Below are positions 10,080 to 21,277 of a DNA stretch of 64,000 bases, in pieces. The position numbers and the translations under genes are program-made. The notes under the pieces are model-generated. The model searched no databases. It was not told the origin of the DNA and saw only the letters and a program-made list of their open reading frames with translations. Positions within the stretch are counted from its first letter, which is position 1. Each line of letters starts with the position of its first letter. The stretch is from Rhodoferax sp. GTDB taxonomy: Bacteria > Pseudomonadota > Gammaproteobacteria > Burkholderiales > Burkholderiaceae_C. The DNA is taken from positions 124,001-188,000 of the forward strand of contig NZ_JAUYQD010000040.1 in NCBI RefSeq assembly GCF_030697375.1, read 5' to 3'.

Positions 10080-10775
10080 CTAGGCGCCCTGGGCGATGTG
10101 CCGCAAGGCCTTCTCGAATACTTCGGGGGGTTGTCCGCCCGAAATCAGATGGTGGTCGTTGATGATGACCGCCGGAACCGAGTGGATGCCCTGCCCCACA
10201 AAAAATTGCTCCTGCAAGCGTACTTCTTTCGAAAACCGATCGCTCTCCAGAATCGCCCTGGCTTCTTGGGTATCCAGCCCCACCTCGCCAGCCACTTTGA
10301 CCAGAACGGTCTGGTCGCTGGGGTTCTCACCGTCGGTGAAATAGGCTTTCAGCAGTGCTTTTTTGAGCGCCAGTTGCTTGCCTTCGCGTTCGGCCCAATG
10401 CAACAGGCGGTGGGCATCAAAGGTGTTGTAAATGCGGGCCCGCTTGTCCATGTTGAAGGTAAAACCCAAGGCCTCGCCCCGTTGGCGAATGGCCTCGCGG
10501 GCGGCCAAGGCCTGCTCGGGTGTGGAGCCGTATTTCTGGCTCAGATGCTCGGTAATGTCTTGCCCCTCGGGGCCCATGTCGGGATTGAGTTCAAAAGGCT
10601 GGAAATGGATATTCACCTCCACCTGCCCCTCCAATCGCTGTAATGCGGTTTGCAAAGACTGCAATCCGATAGCGCACCAGGGGCAGGAAACATCGGAGAC
10701 AAAATCAATTTTTAGCATATTTTTCACAGGCTCAAACACCTGTTGAGTAGGAGGAACTGTGGAAGTCTTCATCAA
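10080..10775 (-). CDS. DsbA-family oxidoreductase, FrnE/2-hydroxychromene isomerase-like
   Basis: This protein of up to 231 residues is a thioredoxin-fold DsbA-like protein. The start IDFVSDVSCPWCAIG contains the CPWC active-site motif, and the cis-Pro region reads GIHSVPAVIIN, as in FrnE proteins. There is no signal peptide, so it probably works in the cytoplasm in thiol-disulfide or glutathione-related chemistry. The start is uncertain: either ATG at 10775/10772, or ATG at 10718 (MLKIDFVSD), which fits family alignments better; neither has a strong ribosome site. It sits between the phoD-like gene and an AsmA-like gene, all on the minus strand and closely spaced. Confidence 0.85.
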   Translation of the reverse strand: MMKTSTVPPTQQVFEPVKNMLKIDFVSDVSCPWCAIGLQSLQTALQRLEGQVEVNIHFQPFELNPDMGPEGQDITEHLSQKYGSTPEQALAAREAIRQRGEALGFTFNMDKRARIYNTFDAHRLLHWAEREGKQLALKKALLKAYFTDGENPSDQTVLVKVAGEVGLDTQEARAILESDRFSKEVRLQEQFFVGQGIHSVPAVIINDHHLISGGQPPEVFEKALRHIAQGA

Positions 10776-10793
10776 ATAAGCCGTCTTGGCAGG

Positions 10794-11528
10794 CTATTTG
10801 AACAGGCCTTGGATGGCGTCCGCCGCTGAAAGGCCCACTTTTTTGACGCGGCCTGCCACACCCTCCAGGTGCAGCGGCGCCACCGCCTTGCCGACACTCT
10901 GGATCAGTGCACCCAGCACCTGCCGCGTGGCCTCTGCCGGGCTCACGCCTTTGGTCTTTTTACCGATGTCCGTCAAGTGCAGGTCGGGCACAGGCACGCG
11001 GAGTGTTTTGCCTTGAAGCACCTCGGCACTGACCTGGGCGTGCGCACCTTTGATGTAAAGGTGGTCAATCACCAGTTTTTTTTCACCGGCTTTGCCTTTG
11101 CCGGCTTCTGGAGCCCCGGCATTTTCGGCAATATATGCCTGCACATGCCGCAAAAGCAGGTCCAAATTGCTGCCACTGGGCGCATATGCGTAAGTGATCT
11201 CCGGTTTCTCAATCCAGAGCCGCTTCACATGCACAAGGTCTTTGGTCAAGGAAGCCACATCCAGCTCCATGCTGACTTCCCCCATCGACAGTGCCCGCGC
11301 GGTATGAAAACCCTGCGGATTTCCGATCTCCAGACCCCGCACAGCCGCCGTGCCGTCGGTGGGCGAAATTTTGACCGATTCCAGCTGGACACTGACCCCC
11401 GTGATTTCTGGGCCGTAGCTTCGAATAGCCGCTGCAACCACCCCATCCAGTGAGCTGTACAACCACCACACGCCACCGGCGACCCCCAGCACGGTGAGCA
11501 GCAGGGCCGTCCACAACGTTTTTTGCAT
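10794..11528 (-). CDS. AsmA-like membrane-anchored protein of unknown role
   Basis: This 244-residue protein has one N-terminal membrane anchor (residues 5-25) and a periplasmic body rich in alternating beta strands. The segments SVKISPTDGTAAVRGLEIGNPQGF and VHVKRLWIEKPEI resemble the repeating strands of AsmA/DUF748-type proteins, which are thought to handle outer-membrane lipids. The ATG at 11528 follows AGGAGG at good spacing, so the start is firm. It is 18 bases upstream of the DsbA-like gene on the same strand. No enzymatic residues are apparent and function is unknown. Confidence 0.7.
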   Translation of the reverse strand: MQKTLWTALLLTVLGVAGGVWWLYSSLDGVVAAAIRSYGPEITGVSVQLESVKISPTDGTAAVRGLEIGNPQGFHTARALSMGEVSMELDVASLTKDLVHVKRLWIEKPEITYAYAPSGSNLDLLLRHVQAYIAENAGAPEAGKGKAGEKKLVIDHLYIKGAHAQVSAEVLQGKTLRVPVPDLHLTDIGKKTKGVSPAEATRQVLGALIQSVGKAVAPLHLEGVAGRVKKVGLSAADAIQGLFK

Positions 11529-11593
11529 GCATATACCTCCTGAACTGCTACTGTAATTGCAAGCCAGCGCTGTGCATTGTCAGGGCAAGTCCC

Positions 11594-14026
11594 TCAGCGT
11601 GCATGGCGACGCAGCTTTTGCGGCTGTTCCGCCAGCTGGCATGCCCGGCGGTACGCTTGCAGGGTTTTCTGCGCGCGGCCCAGCACCGTATCGGGGCCAT
11701 AGCCGCCCCCCTGCCCCACTGCAGGAGGGATACCGGCTGAATACCCCGTCAAGAGCTCCAGACCTTCGCTGACATGCTCTGCCGTGTAAATATGAAACAG
11801 ACCTTGCTCCACCACCGCCACGATAGGCCGGCCCAGCATGAGATGCCGCCGGTTGCGATGGGGAATCAGCACCCCTTGGTGGCCGTCAAGTCCGGCGGTT
11901 TTGCAAATGCCAAAGTAGCCTTCGATTTTTTCGTTAATCCCCCCCACGGGCAACACCTCGCCATGCAGGTTGACCGCGCCAGTGACCGCAATGCCCTGCT
12001 TGAGCGGCAGCCCCGACAGAGACGACAGCACGGCATACAACTCGGCACAGGAGGCCGAGTCGCCCTCCACGCCGCTGTATTCCTGCTCAAACACCACCGA
12101 GGCGTTGAGCGCCAGCGGGGCGATATGGGCAAACAAGGCCGACAGGTAACTGTGCAAAATCAGCACCCCCTTGTCGTGGATGGGGCCGGACATTTCCACT
12201 TCCCGCTCGATATTGAGCAGGCCTTCATTGCCGGCAAAGGTGCGCGCCGTCACCCGCACCGGGAAGCCGAAACGGTAGTCCCCCAGGTCAATCTGGCTCA
12301 GTCCGTTGAGCTGCCCCGTTTTCTCACCGACCAATGAAATCAGGCGGTCACCGTCGGTGATGGACTCCTGCAGGCGCTGGTCCGGGTAGTCGTGCCGCAA
12401 TTTGCGGGCTTGCAGCGCCTCCTCAATATCTGCAGCCTCCACCATCGCGCCAGCACGGTTGCGGCAGGTGGCCGCACTTTCCATCACCAGACTCTCCATA
12501 TGGGAAAAAATCGCGCTCTGGCGGGACTGGTCATCCACCTCGCGGTGTGAATCTTCCAACAGCCGGACCACGGCGCCAGCGGAAAAATGGGGCAGGCCCA
12601 GCTGCTTGCAGGTATGGGCCACAAAAATGGCGGAGGACCGGTAGGTGGCGGCCGTGGCCAGAAAACTCTCGGCAAAATCCACCTTGACCCGAAAATGCCG
12701 GGCAAACTCCGGGTCGGCCTCTTGCAACTCGTAGTACTGGTCCACCGAGCCGATCAGCACCATCTTGACCACCACATCCACCGCCTCGGGCTCCAGCGAG
12801 ACCGAGGCCATCGGCGCGATGACCGGGCCGGGCTCCTCAATCTGCAACCGGCCGTCGCGCAACAAACGGCGCATTTTTTCCCAGACCACCTCATCGGTCA
12901 GCAGATCCCGCAAGTGCAGCAGCAAAAAGCCCCCATGCGCTTTGAGCAGACTGCCCGCGCGGATGCGGGAAAAGTCGGTCACCAGCACATCTTCTTCCGG
13001 CTGGTATTCGATGCTGCCAAACAGCGCCCGGAACGAAGGATTGTTCTCCACGATCACCGGAGCCCCGGTCAAACGCTCGTTGTCCACCAGCAGGTTGACG
13101 TGGTAACGCGCCAGCACAGCCGCCAAGGCTTCTTGGCGTGCCTCTTCGGCCTCCTCCTCACTGGTTTTGAACAGCTCCACGTTGTCCAGCACATCCTGCA
13201 TGACCTTGTCCAGATAGGTGCCCAGCTTGACGGAGTCCTTGATCTGTTTTTTCAGACTCTCGCGGATTTCCTGCAGTTCGTGCTCCAGCAGGGGCTTGAC
13301 CACCTGGCGGCGCAAGGCGGCCAGACCTTCGTGCATGGTGTGCTCCAGCGGCCGCATTGTGTCCAGGAAACGGGTGATTTCTGCACGCAGCTCCTGTTCC
13401 GCCTGGTCAATCTGGGTGCGGCGCTCCTTGGGCAGCGAGCGCGCCTCGCTTTCGGTGAGCGCATTGCCTTTGTCACCCACCAAGGTAAACACCAGGTGCC
13501 CGGACTCGCGGTACAGCGTAAAACTGCGGACTTCGGCAAAGGCATCCAGTGCGGCAAAGGCCTTGGTTTCTTCGACCTTGTAGGCCTGTTCGATGTGTTC
13601 GCTGTCCCCTTTGAACTCTTGCCCATTCAGCAGCAGCGGGATCTCCTTTTGCAAGGTTTTTGTCATCTGCGCCATGCATTGGCGCAGCAAACGCCCCTGT
13701 CCAGCGGGCAGACGCAGGGCCCGGGGCTTTTCAGGTGCCACAAAGTTGTGCAGGTAACACAAATCCGGGGGAACGGATTTGCCAGAAGCCACCGCCTGCA
13801 TCACTTGGTGCAGCAAGGAGGAGCGTCCACTGCCCACTTCACCCAACACAAACAGGTTGTAGTCCGGCTGGTCCATGCCCAGGCCGAAGCGTGCGGCGGT
13901 TTCAGCGCGCTCCTGACCAATCCAGGGCAGTGGCAGCGGTACTAACTCGGAGGTATCGGAGAACCCCAAGGATGCAGGAGGAATACTGACCCACAGTTCG
14001 TCGGGTCGCAGGCTGGGAAGGGGCAT
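11594..14026 (-). CDS. Lon-like protease (LonB/YcbZ type) with degenerate Walker A
   Basis: This 810-residue protein carries a C-terminal Lon protease domain with a Ser-Lys dyad: Ser near residue 659 in GDSASCAE and Lys near 700 in GGINEKIEG. The N-terminal part is an AAA-like domain, but the P-loop reads GEVGSGRSS, with Arg where ATPases have Lys, as I recall for E. coli YcbZ. A long helical region (residues ~150-300) separates the halves of the ATPase fold. I start at ATG 14026 (MPLPSLRPDE); the frame runs 26 codons further without support. The gene is monocistronic, transcribed away from the HD-GYP gene. Whether it uses ATP is doubtful given the changed P-loop. Confidence 0.88.
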   Translation of the reverse strand: MPLPSLRPDELWVSIPPASLGFSDTSELVPLPLPWIGQERAETAARFGLGMDQPDYNLFVLGEVGSGRSSLLHQVMQAVASGKSVPPDLCYLHNFVAPEKPRALRLPAGQGRLLRQCMAQMTKTLQKEIPLLLNGQEFKGDSEHIEQAYKVEETKAFAALDAFAEVRSFTLYRESGHLVFTLVGDKGNALTESEARSLPKERRTQIDQAEQELRAEITRFLDTMRPLEHTMHEGLAALRRQVVKPLLEHELQEIRESLKKQIKDSVKLGTYLDKVMQDVLDNVELFKTSEEEAEEARQEALAAVLARYHVNLLVDNERLTGAPVIVENNPSFRALFGSIEYQPEEDVLVTDFSRIRAGSLLKAHGGFLLLHLRDLLTDEVVWEKMRRLLRDGRLQIEEPGPVIAPMASVSLEPEAVDVVVKMVLIGSVDQYYELQEADPEFARHFRVKVDFAESFLATAATYRSSAIFVAHTCKQLGLPHFSAGAVVRLLEDSHREVDDQSRQSAIFSHMESLVMESAATCRNRAGAMVEAADIEEALQARKLRHDYPDQRLQESITDGDRLISLVGEKTGQLNGLSQIDLGDYRFGFPVRVTARTFAGNEGLLNIEREVEMSGPIHDKGVLILHSYLSALFAHIAPLALNASVVFEQEYSGVEGDSASCAELYAVLSSLSGLPLKQGIAVTGAVNLHGEVLPVGGINEKIEGYFGICKTAGLDGHQGVLIPHRNRRHLMLGRPIVAVVEQGLFHIYTAEHVSEGLELLTGYSAGIPPAVGQGGGYGPDTVLGRAQKTLQAYRRACQLAEQPQKLRRHAR

Positions 14027-14188
14027 TGGGTTGGTCCGCAGTAGGTGTAACACACGGTGTGTAGACCCCAGTGTTGCCCAGTTTGGTCGATTTCGCAATG
14101 CCAAATTTCACCAGTGTCTGCGGCCCTTGATTCCGTCGTTTTACAAAGACCGGCTCGGTTGGACTTGGCAACGCTGAAATGGCAAAAT

Positions 14189-14243
14189 TGCTCCTCTTTT
14201 AATAGCTGCTTGCGCAGTATTTACGGGGGCTAGAAGCCAATTT
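14189..14243 (+). repeat. Dispersed palindrome-plus-tail element, copy B
   Basis: This copy reads tgctcctcttttaatagctg then cttgcgcagtatttacgggg and ends gctagaagcca. The tail (agctgcttgcgca...gggctaga-gcca) matches copy C closely, while the first arm of the palindrome is degraded. It lies in the lon-like/HD-GYP divergent gap. Confidence 0.75.
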
Positions 14244-14275
14244 CATCAAAATATTTTCGATGTAAAAAACGTTCT

Positions 14276-14293
14276 GTTTGCGCGTGCGCAAAC
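14276..14293. promoter_or_regulatory. Perfect 18-base palindrome upstream of HD-GYP gene
   Basis: GTTTGCGCGTGCGCAAAC has two 8-base arms around GT and lies about 120 bases before the HD-GYP start. It could be an operator or a small hairpin in the leader. No regulator is assigned. Confidence 0.4.
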
Positions 14294-14415
14294 TCCATCC
14301 CATCAAGGCAAGCAAGGGCGCTGTCTACGTTAGACTTCATCACCGTGGGGAAAAACAGGGGCCATACCAAGGCACATCACAAGATTCATTGACAAGCGAA
14401 TGATGGGGAAATTTG

Positions 14416-15734
14416 ATGACCGAAGCCATCGGCAATCCAATGGGCCACTTCTTGAGTGTGGACCAACTGCGCTTGGGCATTTTTGTGATGATCGATTTGC
14501 CATGGTTCAAGCACAACTTCACGCTCAACAGCTTCAAAATTCGCAATGAAGACCAGTTGCGCGAACTGCGCAGCTTAAAACTGCCCCGGTACCGCTACGA
14601 CCCCGACCGCAGTGATCCCTTGGCCATCGCCGCACTGTCGGCACCAGCAGCGCCCAGCATGGTGTCGGCCCCCGTGGTCCCGGTGGATGCCATTCCTGAG
14701 AGTGTTGCCCAGCTCGCCACGCGTGAACGTATAGCGGCGCAGGTTAAGCGCCGCGAACAGATCGCCAATGTAGAACGTGCCTTTACGAAGGCCGTGGCAA
14801 CCATGAAAAACCTCAACCGCAATTTGTTGTCGCGCCCCAAGGAGACACTGGAAGACATGGGCGCGCTGGTCGGGCAAATGATCGGGGCGTTTCTGGATAG
14901 CCCCGAGGCCACATTGCACGTCATGGGGGACAAGGCCGGTGGAGAAGAGGTGTATTACCACAGCCTCAACGTCACCATACTCGCCATGATGCTGGCCAAA
15001 GACATGGGGCTGGACGAGGCCAGTGCACGGGACCTGGGCATTGGCTCCATGGTGCACGACGTAGGGCTGATGGACATCCCGGACCGGGTGCTGATGAAAG
15101 CACCCGAGGAGTACAACAACGCCGAGCGCACGCTGCGCCTGCAGCATGTGGACTACGGCACCACCATCGGTGCCAAGTTAAAGCTCACACCTGGCGCCAT
15201 GGCGGTGATTGCACAACACCACGAGCTGGCCGATGGCAGCGGCTACCCCAGGGGCACCAAGGGCGACCGCATGACGGAGGCGGCCCGGCTGGTTTCCTTG
15301 GTCAATTTTTACGACAACCTGTGCAACCCCGTCGATATCAAAAGGGCCATGACGCCGCACCAGGCTTTGTCCTATATGTTCGCCCAAAAACGCAGCAAGT
15401 TCGACGCCAAGGCCTTGCAACTGATGATCCGCAGCCTGGGGGTGTACCCGCCCGGCTCCATTGTCCATTTGTCCAACGATGCGCTGGCGATGGTCACCTC
15501 GGTCAACCCCAAGAAACCCCTGCGCCCCTGGATCATGGTCTACGATGCCAAGGTGCCCAAAGAAGAGGCGATCATGCTGGATCTCGAAAAGGAGACCGAC
15601 ATCAATATCACCAAAGCGATTTCTCCGGCCTTGTTGCCCCCCAAAGTGGCGGCTTACCTGAACCCGCGCAAACGGGTCACTTACTTTTTTGACGGTGCCG
15701 ATGCAGACTCTGGCACCAACGCCAAGGGTGCACC

Positions 15735-15738
<4 letters not shown>
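14416..15738 (+). CDS. HD-GYP domain protein, probable c-di-GMP phosphodiesterase
   Basis: This 440-residue protein has an N-terminal DUF3391 domain (residues ~10-60, LRLGIFVMIDLPW) and a complete HD-GYP domain. Seen motifs are MVHDVG with His214-Asp215, the HHE motif (QHHELADGSG) and Gly276-Tyr277-Pro278. HD-GYP enzymes hydrolyse cyclic di-GMP to GMP. A TTG precedes the chosen ATG at 14416; GGGGAA is six bases upstream of the ATG. The stop codon overlaps the GTG start of the hybrid kinase (GTGA), indicating translational coupling, so the kinase may control this phosphodiesterase. An 18-base palindrome lies upstream. Confidence 0.93.
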
Positions 15739-17684
<1,946 letters not shown>

Positions 17685-17697
17685 CCTGTTGCGAAGC

Positions 17698-18885
17698 CTA
17701 GAGCGCCTGCGCCAGGCGCCCAATCCCTTCCTCGATCTTCGCCACATCCGCGGTTGCAAAGCTCAGGCGGAACGTGGCCGTATCAGGGTCATGGGCAAAA
17801 AAGGGCGCGCCCGGCACAAAGGCCACCAGCTTGTCGATGGCGCGTTTGGCAAAGGCGTTGGCATTGGCGTCCCGCCCCTGTGCGCCCGTGAGGCGGGCCC
17901 AGAAAAACATACCACCTTGCGGCTGGTTGAACGCAATGGCGTCACCCAGCTCCCGGCGCAAAGACTCGGCCATGACACGGGCACGCTCGGCGTAGGTTTT
18001 ACGCACCACCGCCAAAGCGCCGTCCAGACGGTTCAGGGTGAGGTAATGCGCGGCGGTGGCCTGGGTCAAATTGCTGGTATGGGCATCGCTGAACTGCTTG
18101 CACATGGTGGCCTTGGCCAGCAACTCGGGCGGCGCAATCAGCCAACCCACGCGCAAGCCGGGCGACAAAATCTTGCTGAAACTGCCGCAGTGCGCCAGCC
18201 AGTCGCGGCTGCCGGGCACCTGTGCGCTAAGCGCCAGCATGCTGGGCGGTGGCGCGGCGTCGAAGTACAACTCACCATAAGGGTCGTCTTCCACGATCAA
18301 GGTCTGGGTGCGCACCGCAATTTCCAGAATGCGCTTGCGCCGCGCCAGGTTCAGCGTGGCGCCGCTGGGGTTGCCAAAAGTGGGGATCAGGTAGACCAAC
18401 TTGGGCTTGTGCTCTGCAATGAGTTGCTCCAGCTTGTCCACGTCCACACCGTCGGCATCGATGGGTGCGTTGATCAGTTGCGCGCCGTACAGGCGAAAAC
18501 ACTGGATGGTGGCCAGGAAGGTGGGCGCTTCCACAATCACCTTGTCGCCGGGGGAGATCATGGTCTTGCCGATCAGGTCCAGCGCCTGCTGGCTGCCGGT
18601 GGTAACGATCAGGCCGTCTGGTGTGGCCGTGGCGCCCTTGTTCGCCATGAACGCGCTGATGCCTTCGCGCAGGGGCTGGTAGCCCTCGGTGGCGCCGTAC
18701 TGCAGCACCGCGCCCGGATTCTGGGCCAACACGGCGCTGGTGGACTCCCGGATGCCGTCCACATCGAACAATGCAGGGTCGGGAAAACCACCGGCAAAAC
18801 TGATGATGCCGGGCTTGCCCAGCAGCTTGAACAGTTCACGGATGGCGGAGGTTTCGACATTGTTGAGGCGGTCGGCAAATTGCAT
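17698..18885 (-). CDS. PLP-dependent aminotransferase, class I/II (2-aminoadipate/LysN-like)
   Basis: This 395-residue protein is a fold-type I aminotransferase. Motifs are GGFPDPALF near the N terminus, TTGSQQALDL for cofactor phosphate contacts, PTFGNPSGATL, EDDPYGELYFD and the PLP lysine at about residue 238 in CGSFSKILSPGLR. The pattern resembles the stand-alone relatives of MocR domains such as LysN and other broad-specificity aminotransferases. I prefer ATG 18885 over GTG 18894 because GAAAG lies at a usable distance. Its stop is 13 bases from the hybrid kinase stop, convergent. It is divergent from the HDOD gene. The amino donor cannot be determined. Confidence 0.9.
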   Translation of the reverse strand: MQFADRLNNVETSAIRELFKLLGKPGIISFAGGFPDPALFDVDGIRESTSAVLAQNPGAVLQYGATEGYQPLREGISAFMANKGATATPDGLIVTTGSQQALDLIGKTMISPGDKVIVEAPTFLATIQCFRLYGAQLINAPIDADGVDVDKLEQLIAEHKPKLVYLIPTFGNPSGATLNLARRKRILEIAVRTQTLIVEDDPYGELYFDAAPPPSMLALSAQVPGSRDWLAHCGSFSKILSPGLRVGWLIAPPELLAKATMCKQFSDAHTSNLTQATAAHYLTLNRLDGALAVVRKTYAERARVMAESLRRELGDAIAFNQPQGGMFFWARLTGAQGRDANANAFAKRAIDKLVAFVPGAPFFAHDPDTATFRLSFATADVAKIEEGIGRLAQAL

Positions 18886-18968
18886 GGAAAGCACTTTCGA
18901 TTAGACAGAGTGTGTTTAGGGTAAATTGTCACCGATTACGCTACGCCACCTTCAAAAGAACAAAAACC

Positions 18969-19775
18969 ATGTCCAGCCTCGACTCCTTCTTTGACTCCGT
19001 GCAACTGCCCTCCATGACCGAGGTGGCGCATGCCCTGATTCGCACGCTCAACGATGAAAATGCAACCATCGCCAAGGTTCGCAACATCATTGCCGAAGAC
19101 CCCGCGCTGACCGCCAAGCTTTTGCGTCTGGCCAACAGCGCGCAGTTTGGTCTGCCACGCGGCGTAGGCACCCTGGACGATGCCATTGCCATGGTCGGCA
19201 TGGCCAAGGTGCGCACCCTGTCCCTGGGGGCCTGCCTGAACGAGTCCTTCCCCACCCTGCCCGGCCTGGAACGCAAGGAATTCTGGAAAACCAGCACCAC
19301 CTGTGCCGGCTATTCCCAATGGCTGGCCAGCGACCTGGGCATTGACTGCCAAGTGGCCTGGCTGACCGGCCTGATGCTTCGTCTGGGGGAACTTTTGATT
19401 GGCCAGGTGGACCCCCAAATGCTGCAAGAGATTGAAAAACCACCCCACCCGCCGGGGGCCCGCTGGGAACGGGAAAAACGCCTGGTGGGATTCAGCGAAG
19501 GACAAATCACCGCCGAACTGGCCCGGCGCTGGAACTTTCCCATGCAAATGGTGCAGGCGCTGGAGCGCTCTTCCGATCCGCTAACCGAACAGGCCTTCTC
19601 CCGATTGGGTGCCATCATGCATTTGGCAGGCTTGCTGGCCGACACACCGGCCGCAGGGCCCGAAGCACTGGACACATTGCCGCAGGAGGTGATTGCGGCC
19701 CTGATGTTGGATGCACAATGGATGTATGCCAGCTTCCCTTCGGCTGACGCATTTGTGGACATCAACGCACTGTGA
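18969..19775 (+). CDS. HDOD domain protein (copy 1)
   Basis: This 268-residue protein is an HDOD signalling protein, a metal-less relative of HD domains that acts in regulation, often near c-di-GMP or two-component genes. The core is DPALTAKLLRLANSAQFGLPRG, followed by AIAMVGMAKVRTLSLGACL and the helical WLTGLMLRLGELLIGQ. It is clearly related along its length to the second HDOD gene at 20448, sharing for example the CAGYS-WLAS and ARRW-FP segments. The start at 18969 agrees with the homologous start of copy 2. Its stop overlaps the GTG of nth by four bases, so translation is coupled. Confidence 0.88.
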   Translation: MSSLDSFFDSVQLPSMTEVAHALIRTLNDENATIAKVRNIIAEDPALTAKLLRLANSAQFGLPRGVGTLDDAIAMVGMAKVRTLSLGACLNESFPTLPGLERKEFWKTSTTCAGYSQWLASDLGIDCQVAWLTGLMLRLGELLIGQVDPQMLQEIEKPPHPPGARWEREKRLVGFSEGQITAELARRWNFPMQMVQALERSSDPLTEQAFSRLGAIMHLAGLLADTPAAGPEALDTLPQEVIAALMLDAQWMYASFPSADAFVDINAL

Positions 19776-20413
19776 CACCCGCTCAAATTGAGGTTTTTTT
19801 CGCCACCCTGAAGGCGGCCAACCCGTTTCCGCAAACGGAGTTGGAATACGCCTCCATTTTTGAACTGCTGGTGGCCGTGTTGCTATCGGCCCAGGCCACC
19901 GATGTGGGCGTCAACAAAGCCACGCGCAAGCTGTTTGCCGTGGCCAATACGCCGCAAAAAATACTGGCGCTCGGGCAAGAGGGTTTGGAAAGCTACATCA
20001 AGACCATTGGTCTGTACCGCAGCAAGGCCCGCCATCTGGTGCAGACCTGCCAGATGCTGATCGACCAGCATGGGGGCCAAGTGCCCCGGACCCGAGAGGC
20101 CTTGCAGGCACTGCCGGGGGTGGGCCGAAAAACCGCCAACGTGGTGCTCAACGTGGCTTTTGGCGAACCCACCATGGCGGTGGACACCCACCTCTTCCGT
20201 GTCGCCAACCGCACCGGGCTGGCACCGGGAAAAACGCCGCTGGAGGTGGAACTCAAGCTGCTCAAGCGCATTCCACCGGCCTATTTGGTGGACGCACACC
20301 ATTGGCTGATACTGCACGGACGTTATGTCTGCAAGGCCCGCCAGCCGATTTGTTGGAAATGCAGCGTGCAGGGGGTCTGTGGCTATAAACTCAAGACACC
20401 CGGGCCCCAATAA
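19772..20413 (+). CDS. nth: Endonuclease III (DNA glycosylase/AP lyase)
   Basis: This 213-residue protein removes oxidised pyrimidines from DNA and cleaves the abasic site. It has the helix-hairpin-helix LQALPGVGRKTANVV with catalytic Lys120 and the catalytic Asp138 in AVDTH, the same numbers as in E. coli Nth. The C-terminal 4Fe-4S cluster motif is complete: C-x6-C-x2-C-x5-C in CKARQPICWKCSVQGVC. Length equals the family norm. It starts with GTG overlapping the preceding HDOD stop and is followed 34 bases later by a second HDOD gene, so a repair enzyme lies between two related signalling genes in one transcript. Confidence 0.97.
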   Translation: MTPAQIEVFFATLKAANPFPQTELEYASIFELLVAVLLSAQATDVGVNKATRKLFAVANTPQKILALGQEGLESYIKTIGLYRSKARHLVQTCQMLIDQHGGQVPRTREALQALPGVGRKTANVVLNVAFGEPTMAVDTHLFRVANRTGLAPGKTPLEVELKLLKRIPPAYLVDAHHWLILHGRYVCKARQPICWKCSVQGVCGYKLKTPGPQ

Positions 20414-20447
20414 CTGCAGACTCCGTTGCCAACCCAACACGCGCGCC

Positions 20448-21260
20448 ATGGCACACATTGCTTCGTTTTTGCTGACCACCAAATTGCCGATCATGCCGGA
20501 GGTTGCCAAATCGCTGATCGACACCCTCAACGACCCCGATGCAGGCCGCACTGCGGTGTGCGACATCATCGCCAAAGATCCAGCACTCACGGCCACGCTG
20601 GTGCGCATGGCCAACAGTGCCATCTTCGGTTTGTCGCGCAGCGTCACCTCCCTGGACAGTGCGGTCAGTGTCGTGGGCATGTCGCAAATCAGGGCGCGCG
20701 CCCTGTCGATTTGCATGGGCCGTGTCTTTGAAATGCCCTTAGGGTTGAACCGACTGGACTATTGGCACCACAGCATGGTCTGTGCGGGCTACTCCAAGTG
20801 GCTGGCCAGCTCCATCGGCGCGGACAAGAACCAGGCTTGGCTCACTGGCATGATGCTGCGCCTGGGCGAGATCATCATTGGCCACCGAAAGCCCGCCATG
20901 ATCGGCCACATCGAAATGAAACCCTGCGCGCCGGGAGAGCGCTGGGCCCGTGAAAAAGCGCTCACGGGGTTTGATGAAGGCCAAATCATGGCCGAGATCG
21001 CCCGCCGCTGGGATTTCCCCGACACCATTGTGGAGGCGCTGAGCGCCAGTGCAGCCCCCTTGTCCACGGAGACCTTCTCCCCTCTGGGGGCCATTGTCCA
21101 TTTGGCCACTTTGTTATCGGACCAGGTTGCCTATACCCAAGACGTGCTTCAAACCTTGCCGCCCATGGTGGTGGAAAAGCTCCAACTCGATCTTCCCAAG
21201 CTGCAAGCCCAACTGCCGCACCCCGAGTCCTTCAGCGACATTTCCATGATGCAAACCTGA
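20448..21260 (+). CDS. HDOD domain protein (copy 2)
   Basis: This 270-residue HDOD protein is a paralogue of the gene at 18969: DPALTATLVRMANSAIFGLSRS, AVSVVGMSQIRARAL, CAGYSKWLASSIG and WLTGMMLRLGEIIIG all have counterparts there. The ATG at 20448 gives the same N-terminal layout as copy 1; the frame upstream runs back inside nth. It is the last gene of the HDOD-nth-HDOD unit and ends 17 bases before the cobC stop on the other strand. No catalytic HD metal ligands are evident. Function is unknown beyond a regulatory role. Confidence 0.86.
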   Translation: MAHIASFLLTTKLPIMPEVAKSLIDTLNDPDAGRTAVCDIIAKDPALTATLVRMANSAIFGLSRSVTSLDSAVSVVGMSQIRARALSICMGRVFEMPLGLNRLDYWHHSMVCAGYSKWLASSIGADKNQAWLTGMMLRLGEIIIGHRKPAMIGHIEMKPCAPGERWAREKALTGFDEGQIMAEIARRWDFPDTIVEALSASAAPLSTETFSPLGAIVHLATLLSDQVAYTQDVLQTLPPMVVEKLQLDLPKLQAQLPHPESFSDISMMQT

Positions 21261-21277
21261 GCGCCGTCTGCCGGCAC

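Larger units (their letters stand above)
14027..14415. other. Divergent intergenic region of 389 bases
   Basis: This region separates the Lon-like gene (minus) from the HD-GYP gene (plus). It contains repeat copy B (14189-14243) and a perfect 18-base palindrome at 14276-14293. No additional gene with a ribosome site was found; open frames here on the minus strand are antisense or read-through. Confidence 0.55.

Noticed and set aside
8948..10162. 404-codon open frame opposite the PhoD gene
   Set aside because: The PhoD motifs on the other strand are clear; this frame shows none.
12587..13945. 452-codon open frame opposite the Lon-like gene
   Set aside because: Composition is Gln/His/Gly-rich as in frame shadows; the opposite strand carries a full protease domain.
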